From Bacteroidales bacterium (GTDB lineage Bacteria; Bacteroidota; Bacteroidia; Bacteroidales; FEN-979): DNA of 64,000 bases. The stretch is from positions 1-64,000 of the forward strand of contig JALNWE010000003.1 of assembly GCA_023231065.1 (NCBI GenBank), given 5' to 3'. The position numbers and the translations under genes are program-made. The notes under the pieces are model-generated. The model did no database searches. It was not told the origin of the DNA and worked only from the letters and a program-made list of their open reading frames with translations. This document shows, piece after piece, positions 1 through 9,254 of this stretch (positions within the stretch are counted from its first letter, which is position 1; every line of letters starts with the position of its first letter).

Positions 1-76
1 AAAATTATTTGAAATTTTTGATTATGAAAAAATATTGTAAATTCGCATAAGTTATTCATAATAAATTTTCATCACC

Positions 77-268
77 ATGGCAACAGGTAAAGTTAAATTT
101 TTCAATGAAAGAAAAGGATTTGGTTTCATTATTGATGATGAAGGCCAACAAGAAATTTTTGTTCATGTAAGTGGTCTTGTGGACAAAATCAGGGAAAACG
201 ATGAGGTTTCCTTTGACATCACAGAAGACAAAAGGGGTAAGAAAGCCATTAACGTCCGAAAAAACTAG
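77..268 (+). CDS. Cold-shock domain protein (CspA family)
   Basis: A 63-residue single cold-shock domain, the usual length for the family, which binds single-stranded RNA or DNA and loosens RNA secondary structure in the cytoplasm. Both nucleic-acid-binding motifs are visible: RNP1 as KGFGFI at residues 13-18 and RNP2 as IFVHVS at 27-32 (the last aromatic of the usual VFVHFS is Val here). The N-terminal GKVKFFN stretch is typical. It is a monocistronic plus-strand gene ending in a strong hairpin. The leader is AT-rich; a TAAATTCG at 38-45 is an imperfect match to the Bacteroidota -7 element. Several paralogues are normal in this phylum, so I assign no specific symbol. Confidence 0.95.
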   Translation: MATGKVKFFNERKGFGFIIDDEGQQEIFVHVSGLVDKIRENDEVSFDITEDKRGKKAINVRKN

Positions 269-288
269 TTACTTTTCTCTTTATGAAA

Positions 289-329
289 AGTAAAAGAGGC
301 TGTCACCTGAAGGTGCAGCCTCTTTTACT
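289..329. terminator. Intrinsic hairpin, probably bidirectional, between csp and the lipoprotein gene
   Basis: Near-perfect inverted repeat: AGTAAAAGAGGCTG pairs with CAGCCTCTTTTACT, extended by CACC/GGTG around a TGAA tetraloop, with one unpaired T. The A-rich left arm and T-rich right arm let it end transcription from both converging genes, the cold-shock gene (+) and the lipoprotein gene (-). Confidence 0.85.
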
Positions 330-364
330 TTACTGTAAGTTGTTTTGTAGGCGATTGATAATTG

Positions 365-916
365 TTAAAGCGCCTGGATATTCAACTTCAGTTCTGAATC
401 AATATACATTTGCAACCATTGGTAAGGGATTGCACCATTAATTACCCCGTATACGCGAATATAAAATCCCTGTGTCCCAAGATAGGGACGGATATTATCA
501 TTGTTCATCGTCAGGACCACGGTTTTAGCAAGGGGATCCGTATTGGTTACATTTCCCACCTGTATCCAGGATGTAAAATTTACATCGGGAGAAACTACCG
601 CGCGTGCTGAGGTAAGCCAACCGAAATTGGCAGTATCAGGAGCCTGAATGGTTATGGAAAAGCTGGAAAAAGAAGTTTCATCAAGGCTTCCCCCTGGCAG
701 ATAGATTGCCAGAAGGCTGTCAACGTTCAGATTAACCTGCTGGGTGCATAGGATTGTCTCACCCGATTTCATGGTGGTAGGGTAATAAGTGAAAGGAATA
801 CGGGGAACCTTATAGGTTACATTAACTGTAGCCAAATCCTTCACTTTATCACAGGAAAAGAACAGAAAAGGGATGACTGCCAGCGAAATAAAAATCAAAA
901 TATTTTTCGTTTTCAT
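365..916 (-). CDS. Lipoprotein of unknown function (183 aa)
   Basis: I do not recognise a family. The N-terminus is a lipoprotein signal: MKTKN, a hydrophobic run, then the lipobox LFFSC with Cys22 as the lipidated residue, followed by DKVKD. The mature part is predicted beta-rich, with regularly spaced Val/Thr/Ile and a segment around 100-140 (TSWIQVGNVTNTDP, KTVVLTMNN) that reads like an immunoglobulin-like or jelly-roll sandwich. It is therefore probably anchored on the periplasmic or outer face of a membrane. It lies 38 bp downstream of dnaN on the same strand and may be cotranscribed; nothing links it functionally to replication. Confidence 0.8.
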   Translation of the reverse strand: MKTKNILIFISLAVIPFLFFSCDKVKDLATVNVTYKVPRIPFTYYPTTMKSGETILCTQQVNLNVDSLLAIYLPGGSLDETSFSSFSITIQAPDTANFGWLTSARAVVSPDVNFTSWIQVGNVTNTDPLAKTVVLTMNNDNIRPYLGTQGFYIRVYGVINGAIPYQWLQMYIDSELKLNIQAL

Positions 917-954
917 GGCTATTGGAATTTGGTTAATACTGTAATGATTAAGAA

Positions 955-2079
955 TTATTTATTAAGCATGACCGGCATGACCAGCATCAGGATGTCTTCA
1001 TCCTTGTTTTCATTGTTTACGGGGGTCAGTATCCCTGCTCTGTTGGAAGCCGACATTTCAAGCATCACTTCATCCGTATCGATATTGCTCAGCATTTCCA
1101 ACATGAATTTGGAGTTGAACCCGATCTCCATATCATCCCCTTCATAGGAACAGCTTAACCTTTCTTTTGCCTCATTCGAAAAATCGACATCTTCGGCGCT
1201 TAACAGCAATTCCTGACCAGAAACCTTGAACCGGATCTGATGGGTGGATTGGTTGGCGAAGATGGCGACCCGACGGATCGTTGAGAGGAGGGCATGACGA
1301 TCGATGGTAAGTTTATTGGGGTTATCCTTGGGGATCACAGCGTCATAGTTCGGGTATTTGCCGTCGATGAGGCGACAGATCAGATGGATATTGGAAAATG
1401 AGAAAAAGGCATTTGTTTTGTTGTATTCAATGGTTACCGGGACTTCTGATCCTGAAAGGATATTTTTCAACAGGTTCATGGGTTTTTTAGGCAAAATAAA
1501 AGAAGCCGAATGGGTTGATTTCAGGTCGGTCCGTTTATACCGTACCAGTTTGTGTGCATCCGTGGTAACAAACGTTACATCTTCTGGCGAAAGTTCGCAA
1601 AAGATCCCTGAAAGCACGAGCCTGAGTTCATCGTTCCCTGTAGCAAAGATGGTTTTATTGATTGCCTGGGCCATCATATAAGAATCAAGTTTGATGGCCG
1701 TTGTATCCTCCAGTGATGGGGTGCGGGGATATTCTTCTGCTTTGTGGCCCGATAATTTATATTTCCCTTCTCCGGCAGAAATTTCCACCATTAAGGATTC
1801 AATATTAATGTTAAAGGATACCGGAATTTCAGGAAAGGTCTTTAACGTATCAACCAGGATTTTTGCCGGGATGGCAATACTGCCTGTTTCTTCTGACTTG
1901 TCTGGTTTAACGGTCAGGCGCATGGTGGTTTCCAGATCGGAAGAAGTAATGGTCAGCACATCTTCGTTCAGGTCAAAAAGAAAATCATCCAAAATAGGAA
2001 GGGTGTTGTTGGTGTTTATGACGCCCTGTATGGCCTGCAAATTTTTGAGTAAAACATTACTAGAGATGATAAATTTCAT
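955..2079 (-). CDS. dnaN: DNA polymerase III subunit beta (sliding clamp)
   Basis: A 374-residue protein of normal beta-clamp length. It forms the ring-shaped dimer that tethers the replicative polymerase and repair proteins to DNA. The N-terminus (MKFIISSNVLLKNLQAIQGV) and the segments TLPILDDFLF, IPAKILVDTLKTFP, IDGKYPNYDAVIP and EIGFNSKFMLEML are those of Bacteroidota clamps, and the C-terminus ends in the usual MPVML pocket strand. The three repeated clamp domains fit residues about 1-120, 125-245 and 250-374. The ATG at 2079 sits 26 nt downstream of a well-matched promoter. There is no dnaA or recF next to it, as is usual in this phylum. Confidence 0.98.
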   Translation of the reverse strand: MKFIISSNVLLKNLQAIQGVINTNNTLPILDDFLFDLNEDVLTITSSDLETTMRLTVKPDKSEETGSIAIPAKILVDTLKTFPEIPVSFNINIESLMVEISAGEGKYKLSGHKAEEYPRTPSLEDTTAIKLDSYMMAQAINKTIFATGNDELRLVLSGIFCELSPEDVTFVTTDAHKLVRYKRTDLKSTHSASFILPKKPMNLLKNILSGSEVPVTIEYNKTNAFFSFSNIHLICRLIDGKYPNYDAVIPKDNPNKLTIDRHALLSTIRRVAIFANQSTHQIRFKVSGQELLLSAEDVDFSNEAKERLSCSYEGDDMEIGFNSKFMLEMLSNIDTDEVMLEMSASNRAGILTPVNNENKDEDILMLVMPVMLNK

Positions 2080-2105
2080 GGTAGAACTATTTTATAAAAT
2101 TGAGT

Positions 2106-2136
2106 CAAATATACAACTTATTATTTCTATTTACAA
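2106..2136 (-). promoter_or_regulatory. dnaN promoter, Bacteroidota -33/-7 type
   Basis: On the minus strand, TTG (2136-2134), exactly 20 nt, then TATATTTG (2113-2106), matching the TAnnTTTG consensus of Bacteroidota primary sigma-factor promoters. The element ends 26 nt before the dnaN ATG. Confidence 0.65.
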
Positions 2137-2152
2137 TGTCGGATAAATAATT

Positions 2153-2797
2153 TCAGGTTTGACTTTGCCCGTCTTTCCTTTTAAATACAATTTTTCGTTC
2201 CTCGCCGTGAAGCAACCGTTTTATGTTTTTCCTGTGTGTGACCGGAATAACGATTGCTACTAAAACAGCTAATCCAATCAAGGCAAAATTTCTTTCGCCG
2301 GAGATGAATATCACAATGAATGGAAACGACAGGGCTGCCAGTATAGAAGACAGGGAAACATAACGCGTAATAGCAAATATAAGGATAAAAACACCTACAA
2401 CCACCAGTAATGCCAAGGGATATAAAGCAATGGCAACTCCTGCCAATGTTCCCACTCCCTTTCCACCCCTAAAACCAGCATACAAGGGAAATACATGACC
2501 CAGAAAAACCGCGACAGCAACTCCGATTTTTATATAAACCATGGGATCGGGTTGCAGTCCGGGGACCGGGAACCAATTCACAAGTTGAATTGCCAGCCAT
2601 CCTTTAAAGACATCAAAAGCCAGAACAGGTATTCCCGCTTTGTAACCCAGTACCCTGAATACGTTGGTGGCGCCTGAATTTCCGCTTCCATATTCGCGGA
2701 CATCGGTGCCGTAAAACAATTTCCCAAACCAGACCGCGGATGGAATGCTGCCAAGAAGATAGGCTATTAAGACTGCGAGGATAATATAGAGAACCAT
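2153..2797 (-). CDS. plsY: Glycerol-3-phosphate acyltransferase PlsY
   Basis: A 214-residue polytopic inner-membrane protein that transfers an acyl group from acyl-phosphate to sn-glycerol-3-phosphate, the first acylation of phospholipid synthesis. Signature loops are visible: LGSIPSAVWFGK near the N-terminus, GSGNSGATNVFRVLG at 37-51 (glycerol-phosphate binding), FRGGKGVGT near 110 and a C-terminal HRKNIKRLLHGEE. About five hydrophobic segments are apparent. The C-terminus (ERKIVFKRKDGQSQT) is slightly longer than in shorter homologues. It stands alone, with an ATG embedded in a heptanucleotide repeat array that forms its leader. Confidence 0.95.
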   Translation of the reverse strand: MVLYIILAVLIAYLLGSIPSAVWFGKLFYGTDVREYGSGNSGATNVFRVLGYKAGIPVLAFDVFKGWLAIQLVNWFPVPGLQPDPMVYIKIGVAVAVFLGHVFPLYAGFRGGKGVGTLAGVAIALYPLALLVVVGVFILIFAITRYVSLSSILAALSFPFIVIFISGERNFALIGLAVLVAIVIPVTHRKNIKRLLHGEERKIVFKRKDGQSQT

Positions 2798-2837
2798 TGA
2801 CTATTGACTATTGACTATTGACTATTGACTATTGAGT
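2796..2837 (-). repeat. Heptanucleotide tandem repeat, AGTCAAT x5 plus one variant, in the plsY leader
   Basis: Read toward plsY, the sequence is ACTCAAT followed by five perfect AGTCAAT units; the last unit supplies the AAT/ATG of the start codon. The same heptamer in the same orientation precedes purB at 25833. The unit is 7 bp, so copy-number change alters leader length and not the frame of the protein. Confidence 0.9.
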
Positions 2838-2911
2838 CTGTTCCGAAAAGTCAAATCTTTATTTTTCCACAAAAATGAAATGACATATATAATTCATATT
2901 CTATTATTTAA

Positions 2912-2962
2912 TTTTTAGCGTCTGAATGACTTGGCGGGGAAAAGTGGTTTTCGGAGTAGGCT
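2912..2962 (+). repeat. Dispersed intergenic element, copy A
   Basis: Shares TTAGCG, CTTGGCGG, GAAAA and GGTTTTCGGAGT in the same order and spacing with copies at 15571-15617 (+) and 9204-9241 (-). Copy A carries 8 extra bases (GTCTGAAT) between TTAGC and GACTTGG. No ORF or transposase is associated. The rest of the 271-bp gap between plsY and the large secreted protein gene is AT-rich with nothing else recognisable. Confidence 0.65.
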
Positions 2963-3068
2963 CATGATTTGAGATTAAATTCAAATATTTTATGATTTCC
3001 GGGGTTTCGTATTGGTTTGAATGTTTTATAGCTTGTTTGAATTTGCAAAGTAAAGCAAAATATGGATT

Positions 3069-6000
3069 CTATTCGGATTCAAATTTCCTGAGAAAATCCC
3101 GTTTTTTACGGTCGGTTGAAATGGAATAGCGATATCCTTTGATGATCTTATTAACCCGGTCCATTTCTGTTTTTGAGCGGACCGCGGCGGTTAACAGATC
3201 ATTAAAGTCCAGATCGGAAGAGATTGCCTGCATTATATTACCGCGGAAATTGAAAAAGAACCACTCATCGGCATTGAGTTGAAAGTAAAGTGTAAAATCG
3301 TCATCCCTGCGTTTTTTTGAAAGCTCGATGATACCGTTTACATACCTGTTTACGGTTGTTTTGCCAACATTGCCGATACCGATGGGACCGTTTGAGACAT
3401 AAGACCGGGTTGTGGTATCAAATTTCATCACGACATCAGCGAGGAAAATCGTCCTGTCCATGGCATCCGGAAATTTTTTATACTTTCCGACCAGCTCCAT
3501 CTCCGACTTCACGCGTGCAAGTTCTCCCGGTTCAAGCAACGTCTCCATGGCCATGGCATAGGGCGTTTGGGCTAAATTTACCCCGGCCAGATTGACCGAT
3601 TCGAGCAAGGTAATAAAGCGAAGCATAGCCTGGTCAGAGAAAGGGAAAGTCAGGGCGATGGCAACGTGAACGTTCGTGGAATCGGGTATGATATAATAAT
3701 CGATAGAGCCGAAGGTTTCCATTTTCATCCCACCGGAATTAAGGCCTAAATTGAGTTTTCCCTCTCCCCTGATCCTGCAGTTATAGTTGTTCAGGGATAT
3801 AAAATTTCCTTTTGTCCCCAGGTTTTTCAGTTTATCTGCATCACCAATGCGAAATTCCCTGGAGATCTGGTTATACTCAACAAATCCGCCGGAAGTGATC
3901 ATAGTTGAATCGCTGAAAGAACTTTTCCTTTTGAAAAATGCCGGGATGATTTTCCCTTCAGTATTGGAAAACATCAACCCGATACCCGCTGTTTCACTAT
4001 TCATGGTCTTCAGCGGTGAACGCAACGGTATTTGAACCTGAAGCGGATCGATAAAACCATCGAATTTGATCCATTCGGGCCTGGATGTCAAACAACTTGT
4101 AATGGCCCTGAATCCCCCATCAAAGCTGAGCTTTTTATCAGCTGCAAGCAACCCGACCTGACCTTTAAAAGCAAATTCGGGGCTGAGCATAAAGCCAGAT
4201 GAATCCGGAATTGATCCGGATGCCACGGTTTGTCCTGTGGTATCAACACTGATCCGGTCGAAATGGATTGTTTCCCCCTCCCCGGCCTGATCTTTATACA
4301 GATAATCTCCCGAACCGGAATAGTTTTTTCGTGATAAAACCGAGAGACGGGCATTGAGAAAACGATGGTACTGCTTGTCAGTGTTGGCGATCACAGTAGC
4401 ATTTTCGAGAAGCTGTATCCGGGCATCCTTGAGAATTGTGATCTTGCCAGAATCTGGAAAAATCGCAGCATCAGCCACTTTGATGATCTTCACGTCCTGT
4501 GCCTGGATCACCTGGTCCCGGAGATTATACAGGGCAGCCGGGGCGAAAAAACGCAGGGAATCCTGCTTTGGATGAACCGAGATAAATTCCGAACCGGTGT
4601 AAGCCTCATCGATCAGGTTGTGATAATCGAGCGTATCGGAAATCCCTACCGGGCTTCTGTCGTTGGAAAGCATTACGGCTCCGCTATCAATGAGCCATTC
4701 AAAACGATCAACCGAACAAATATATTGATTGAACGGGAAATCAACTTTTGATGATCCCGAGCTTGATTTAAACTCTCCTTTTCTTTGACCAAGATCAAAA
4801 TGTGACTCATAATCACGGGTCGATATGGTCAGACTTGATTGATCAACAGATTTGATCCTGAAGCTGTTGATAAAAGCATCGAAAGTACTTGACCTGAACC
4901 CGAAATTCTTCGAATCCATTGTGGCGTTGTTGATCTTCAGGGATCCATTACCAGTTAAAGCACGAGGTGTATGCGCGAGTGTCCCTGCATAGGAAGCCCG
5001 ACCATTATACATGACCATTTCCTTTTTGAAGGTCGTGACCAACAAAGAATCTTTGTAAGGCAACCATACCTGGTTAACCGAATCAGCGCTGACAGCAGGA
5101 TATTCCACCGGGGATTCCATTTTAGCAATCACAAACTGACCTGCTAAAGTCTTCATGGATTCCGGCAGAAAAACAAAATCCCGGGAGACCGTGGTGGAAT
5201 TCAGAAATTTCAATATACCATCTCCCCTCAATCCCCGGTCGCTCAAGTCAATCTCTGAATAAAACATGCCTTTTCCGCCATACACGGGCAACCCGGCCGT
5301 ATCGGTTAGCTTCTCCAGCCCCAATGAATAGTCAGGGCGTACCATCAGCGGTTTTTCAATTTTCGGGAAGATCCCTGCAGAAGTCAGGGAGCCAGTAAAT
5401 TTCAGGCTGTCGGTTGTGACTATATCAAGGCTTTTCAACGTAAAGGGCTGTAACTCAAAAAAGAAATTTTCTTTTTTATAGGCTCCGTTCTGGACCGAAG
5501 ATTTGTTCCAGTATACAAATGAGTTATTCCGGTTTATAAATATCGGGTATTCAACCAAGGCTTTCAATCCCGATTTATTGGTTGAATCGTCAATTTGTAA
5601 CTCCCCGCCCAGTTGGGTGATGACGTCCCGGATCTTGATCAGGGGATAGGTTCCGGTTACAGGATCCCATTTTTTATCACGGACAGCAAAAGCCATAGAA
5701 TCGATGAAAGGAAGGTTTATTCTGAATTTGTTGTATTCAAAAGACCCGTCGTGAACATAAAACCTAAACAACCCGGCTTCTATCTTCCCGGTAAATTTAA
5801 AATCCATATCCTTCTTTAAAACCACTACAGAATCCTGAGGAAAGATATAAACAGCCTGTGAATCACTGAGCGCTATGACCGGCACTCCCTGAATTTTAAG
5901 ATCGAAGGTTTCGAAATTCAGGATCGCGTTAGGGACCCCTGTTACAGTTGAGTTATACGAAATAACGTCATAATCGGATTTGGCATTCCGGGCATTGACA

Positions 6001-7565
6001 TAATTGAATAATTTATCCTTGATATGGGCAGTCTTAGTGTCAAAATCATAAACCAGAAATCCCTTGTTGGCTAAATTCAGTAGGATCCATTCCACCTGTT
6101 CCACCGGCTTATCCATATATCCCGTCAGCCCATCAAGGGTTATTTCCCTTGATTTCTTCCGTAAGGAATACCGGCTTATGACATCCAGCGGGTTGATCTC
6201 GTCGATACCCTGAAGTTTCTCATAACGGTATTGTGAATAACAGTTACTCGATTCCAAAATCGCTTTATGTTCCTTTCCCGCACTTCCCATTACTTCGAAG
6301 CTAATCTTCTGGTCTCCGACCTTATAGTATAACGCATCGCAGTAAATCTCAATTTTATGAAAGGAATCGAACCAGGGGCTGATCGCCGCTACCCGTTCAT
6401 CACGTGTGAGTGACAAAGTTTTTTTTTCATCCAGGTATTTGAGCTGTAAGCCAGGATGAAAGATGGAATCGGTGTCATGGTATATTGTTATGGATGCGTT
6501 GTTTGAGTTGACCCGATCAGGGTGGATGATGAAAGTCTGTGAACCGGCAGTAACAATATCATGCTCGTTTTTTTTAAAAAACAACCGGGCATCACGCGAA
6601 TGAGTTCCCGAACCGATCACACGGGAACCTTCCAGGGCAAACCCACCGAGATAATCGATATTTGGAAAAATCCGTTCAATCCCGATCATTTTATCATAGG
6701 AATAAAAGCGGGGATAGGAAGCTTTTTCAGGAGTAACGTCAGCCAACACTTTATCTTCCAGCTGTCCCAAAATTGCAGAAGGAAAATAACGGGCATGCCT
6801 GAACAGGACCGAATCGGCCATATATTTCGAATATTGCATCTGAACCACATACCGGTCAAGCATGGCATAAATCTTAGCCGGGTCCTCTCCCGCGCGTGCC
6901 CATGTCACCTTTCCATCCTGCCCTTTCCAGATGTTGGTCAGGGGGAAATAGATCCCACGGGTTCCGGATATATTCAGGCTGTCCTTATTGGCATAACAAA
7001 CCAGGTCGGACTTGGAAAATTCAATAAAAGGAACGGAATCATAAAAGAAACGGAATACGGGGTCAGTGATTTTCCATTGCGTGGAAGCCGATTTATAAAC
7101 CAGCTTTTCAGAAAAAAGATTTTTAGTGGATTCCAAAAAGGAAATAAATTTCCGGCTATTTTTTTCTAAAATAAGTTTCTTCAGGATATCCGACCATGGA
7201 TTGAAGAGAGCATCAGGTTGTTTTGAGTTGTAAAATATATTCAGGGTATTGATATAATTATAAAAGTCAGGATAAGCGCGGATTTTCTTTTTAACCATTT
7301 CATTACAGATAGTGGCAATGATCTTTTTCCGTTCCTGATCAAACTGACCGGTATTCCATTTCCGTGTAAAATCAAGTATTTCCGGGGCAATGATCTTTTT
7401 TTCCTGATCTGAGATACCAGAGAATAATAAATTAAGCTCTGTGATGAATTGGGTTGAATCGGCTGAGAAATGAGTTGGTTTTTGTCCATAAACGGATCCG
7501 TTCAATGAGAAGAGGACAACGAGAACCAGAACCGGAAGAAAAAAAGTCGTACGGCTTTGTTTCAT
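3069..7565 (-). CDS. Very large secreted protein of unknown function (about 1498 aa)
   Basis: I recognise no catalytic domain. The ATG at 7565 overlaps the prmA stop as ATGA, which favours it over the in-frame ATG six codons upstream; it then starts MKQSRTTFFLPVLVLVVLFSLNG, a clean signal peptide cleaved near VYG. Residues about 30-200 look helical. Most of the rest is beta-rich with many short alternating hydrophobic strands; the segment around 1080-1180 (KITILKDARIQL, GSGDYLYKDQAG) resembles the stacked-strand OstA/LptA-type fold, but this is only an impression. The C-terminus is charged (RKKRDFLRKFESE). No T9SS C-terminal domain is evident. It is cotranscribed with tpiA and prmA. Probably a periplasmic or outer-membrane-associated scaffold protein. 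Confidence 0.85.
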   Translation of the reverse strand: MKQSRTTFFLPVLVLVVLFSLNGSVYGQKPTHFSADSTQFITELNLLFSGISDQEKKIIAPEILDFTRKWNTGQFDQERKKIIATICNEMVKKKIRAYPDFYNYINTLNIFYNSKQPDALFNPWSDILKKLILEKNSRKFISFLESTKNLFSEKLVYKSASTQWKITDPVFRFFYDSVPFIEFSKSDLVCYANKDSLNISGTRGIYFPLTNIWKGQDGKVTWARAGEDPAKIYAMLDRYVVQMQYSKYMADSVLFRHARYFPSAILGQLEDKVLADVTPEKASYPRFYSYDKMIGIERIFPNIDYLGGFALEGSRVIGSGTHSRDARLFFKKNEHDIVTAGSQTFIIHPDRVNSNNASITIYHDTDSIFHPGLQLKYLDEKKTLSLTRDERVAAISPWFDSFHKIEIYCDALYYKVGDQKISFEVMGSAGKEHKAILESSNCYSQYRYEKLQGIDEINPLDVISRYSLRKKSREITLDGLTGYMDKPVEQVEWILLNLANKGFLVYDFDTKTAHIKDKLFNYVNARNAKSDYDVISYNSTVTGVPNAILNFETFDLKIQGVPVIALSDSQAVYIFPQDSVVVLKKDMDFKFTGKIEAGLFRFYVHDGSFEYNKFRINLPFIDSMAFAVRDKKWDPVTGTYPLIKIRDVITQLGGELQIDDSTNKSGLKALVEYPIFINRNNSFVYWNKSSVQNGAYKKENFFFELQPFTLKSLDIVTTDSLKFTGSLTSAGIFPKIEKPLMVRPDYSLGLEKLTDTAGLPVYGGKGMFYSEIDLSDRGLRGDGILKFLNSTTVSRDFVFLPESMKTLAGQFVIAKMESPVEYPAVSADSVNQVWLPYKDSLLVTTFKKEMVMYNGRASYAGTLAHTPRALTGNGSLKINNATMDSKNFGFRSSTFDAFINSFRIKSVDQSSLTISTRDYESHFDLGQRKGEFKSSSGSSKVDFPFNQYICSVDRFEWLIDSGAVMLSNDRSPVGISDTLDYHNLIDEAYTGSEFISVHPKQDSLRFFAPAALYNLRDQVIQAQDVKIIKVADAAIFPDSGKITILKDARIQLLENATVIANTDKQYHRFLNARLSVLSRKNYSGSGDYLYKDQAGEGETIHFDRISVDTTGQTVASGSIPDSSGFMLSPEFAFKGQVGLLAADKKLSFDGGFRAITSCLTSRPEWIKFDGFIDPLQVQIPLRSPLKTMNSETAGIGLMFSNTEGKIIPAFFKRKSSFSDSTMITSGGFVEYNQISREFRIGDADKLKNLGTKGNFISLNNYNCRIRGEGKLNLGLNSGGMKMETFGSIDYYIIPDSTNVHVAIALTFPFSDQAMLRFITLLESVNLAGVNLAQTPYAMAMETLLEPGELARVKSEMELVGKYKKFPDAMDRTIFLADVVMKFDTTTRSYVSNGPIGIGNVGKTTVNRYVNGIIELSKKRRDDDFTLYFQLNADEWFFFNFRGNIMQAISSDLDFNDLLTAAVRSKTEMDRVNKIIKGYRYSISTDRKKRDFLRKFESE

Positions 7566-8389
7566 TTTACAAATTTTGCGCAAACCCAGCTGTTTTTCAC
7601 CCTTGAAGTGAAATAATGCAAGCCGGCATCTTCGGCCGCAATCCTAAGGAGTGAGAGGTCCATTTCATAAAATCCGCTCATCAGCAAAACGCCGTGGTCC
7701 TTCAATGATTTCGCGTAGGCCGGAATATCCCTGAGCAAAACGTTCCGGTTGATATTGGCCATGATCAGATCAAAACCAAGCCGGGGAATATCACCCGCTT
7801 CGCCCTGGATTACTGTCACCTTCGCGGCATCATTTTTCTTTATATTATCCAGGGCGTTTTTATATGCCCAATCATCATTATCGATAGCGACCACTTCCCC
7901 GGCGCCCATTTTAAAGGCCAGGATCCCTAATACTCCGGTCCCGCACCCCATATCGAGGATTTTTTCTCCGCTGATACTTTCTTCCATCAACAGCTGAATC
8001 ATCAGAAAAGTTGTTTCATGATGGGCAGTACCGAATGACATCTTTGGTTCGATCACGATATCATATTGCATACCCGCAACAGGCTTATGGAACGGGGCCC
8101 TGATCATACACTTCCCATCGATGCTCACCGGATCGTAATTGCTTTCCCAAAGGGCGTTCCAGTTTTGGCTTTTGATGGTTTCATACCGGTAAAAAAACAG
8201 TCCCTTTTCAACCATCTCTTCGAGAACCGGAATGATCACTTCAGTGGCAAAGGAATCTTCGCTGATATAGCCCAGGATCATATCATCTGATTCGACGAAA
8301 CTTTCAAAACCCGATTCCGAAAGGATCGCTATGACAATCCCGGGGTCAGCGCCAGGAAGAAGGTTCAACGTAAATTCAAGATAATCCAT
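7562..8389 (-). CDS. prmA: Ribosomal protein L11 methyltransferase
   Basis: A 275-residue class I SAM-dependent methyltransferase that trimethylates ribosomal protein L11. The SAM-binding glycine loop is DMGCGTGVLG at 146-155, preceded by the PrmA signature FGTAHHETT (119-127) and followed by an acidic residue in VVAIDNDDWA and the catalytic-loop motif MANINRN (in place of NPPY of other N-methyltransferases). The N-terminal 70 residues form the small L11-recognition domain. It starts 3 bp after tpiA and its TGA overlaps the ATG of the next gene by ATGA, so the three genes are translationally coupled. Confidence 0.95.
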   Translation of the reverse strand: MDYLEFTLNLLPGADPGIVIAILSESGFESFVESDDMILGYISEDSFATEVIIPVLEEMVEKGLFFYRYETIKSQNWNALWESNYDPVSIDGKCMIRAPFHKPVAGMQYDIVIEPKMSFGTAHHETTFLMIQLLMEESISGEKILDMGCGTGVLGILAFKMGAGEVVAIDNDDWAYKNALDNIKKNDAAKVTVIQGEAGDIPRLGFDLIMANINRNVLLRDIPAYAKSLKDHGVLLMSGFYEMDLSLLRIAAEDAGLHYFTSRVKNSWVCAKFVK

Positions 8390-8392
8390 AAG

Positions 8393-9151
8393 TTATAAGG
8401 AAGTAACAATGCTTATAAAATCCTCTGCTTTCAGGGAAGCGCCTCCGATAAGTCCACCGTCCACGTCTTTTTGAGAGAAAAGTTCATCGGCATTTTTTGC
8501 ATTGCAGCTTCCTCCATACAGTATGGTTATATTTTCGGCAGTTCCCGGAGAATATTTTTCCGCGACCAGTTGTCTGATATAAGCATGCATTTCCTGCGCC
8601 TGTCCCGGTGTTGCATTAACCCCGGTACCGATGGCCCATACCGGCTCATAAGCGATCACTATGTTACCAATTTCCTCTTCGGAAAGATGGAAAAGGGATT
8701 CGGTAAGTTGTTTTTTAACTACATCAAAGTGATTTCCAGCCTCCCTTTCCGGTAAGACTTCCCCACAACAAAAAATCGGACAAATACCATGTTTGAGCAA
8801 GGCATCTGTTTTCCGGGCCAAAAATTCATGACTTTCATTGAAATATTTACGTCTTTCGGAGTGGCCTATAATGCAATAATCCACATGAAGCGATTGAAGC
8901 ATGACCGGGCTTGTTTCGCCGGTGTATGCGCCACAGTCGGCCGGGTAACAATTTTGTGCCCCCACGCTAAAGTTGGCTTCTTCGGCAACATCCGCGGCCA
9001 TTTCGAGGTACAGGTACGGGGGGCATAAAATCACCTCTTTATTATCCAACGGTATATCATCCAACGCGTCGGCAATTTCGGTTATCAACTTTTCAGCTTC
9101 TTTAAAGGTCTTGTTCATTTTCCAGTTTCCGGCAACAATTCGTGTTCTCAT
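8393..9151 (-). CDS. tpiA: Triosephosphate isomerase
   Basis: A 252-residue TIM barrel interconverting dihydroxyacetone phosphate and glyceraldehyde 3-phosphate. Catalytic residues are in place: Asn9 and Lys11 in GNWKMNK, His97 in IIGHSERR, Glu169 in AYEPVWAIGTG. The phosphate-binding loops ILYGGS and GGLIGGASL are present near the C-terminus. It heads the tpiA-prmA-large secreted protein run, with 3 bp to prmA. The 103-bp upstream gap holds a copy of the dispersed element (9204-9241) and separates it from the ABC permease gene. Confidence 0.98.
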   Translation of the reverse strand: MRTRIVAGNWKMNKTFKEAEKLITEIADALDDIPLDNKEVILCPPYLYLEMAADVAEEANFSVGAQNCYPADCGAYTGETSPVMLQSLHVDYCIIGHSERRKYFNESHEFLARKTDALLKHGICPIFCCGEVLPEREAGNHFDVVKKQLTESLFHLSEEEIGNIVIAYEPVWAIGTGVNATPGQAQEMHAYIRQLVAEKYSPGTAENITILYGGSCNAKNADELFSQKDVDGGLIGGASLKAEDFISIVTSL

Positions 9152-9203
9152 TTCTATTGGTATAAAGGGTTAATTAGTAAGTTATTATCAAAATTCATGT
9201 TCA

Positions 9204-9241
9204 ATCCAAAAACTACTTTTCACCGCCATGTCGCTAAGCTA
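9204..9241 (-). repeat. Dispersed intergenic element, copy C
   Basis: On the minus strand reads AGCTTAGCGACATGGCGG then TGAAAAGTAGTTTTTGGA. It aligns without gaps to copy B at 15571-15617 over about 38 bp (same TTAGCG, TGGCGGTGAAAA and AGTTTT blocks). It lies between the ABC permease stop and the tpiA start. Confidence 0.65.
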
Positions 9242-9254
9242 ATAAGTGTAACTC

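Noticed and set aside
1691..2146. 151-residue plus-strand frame antisense to dnaN
   Set aside because: Fully contained in the dnaN region and its promoter, with no family resemblance; a shadow of the clamp gene.
6561..7169. 202-residue plus-strand frame
   Set aside because: Antisense inside the large secreted protein, which has a coherent signal peptide and coupled start; no motif in the antisense frame.
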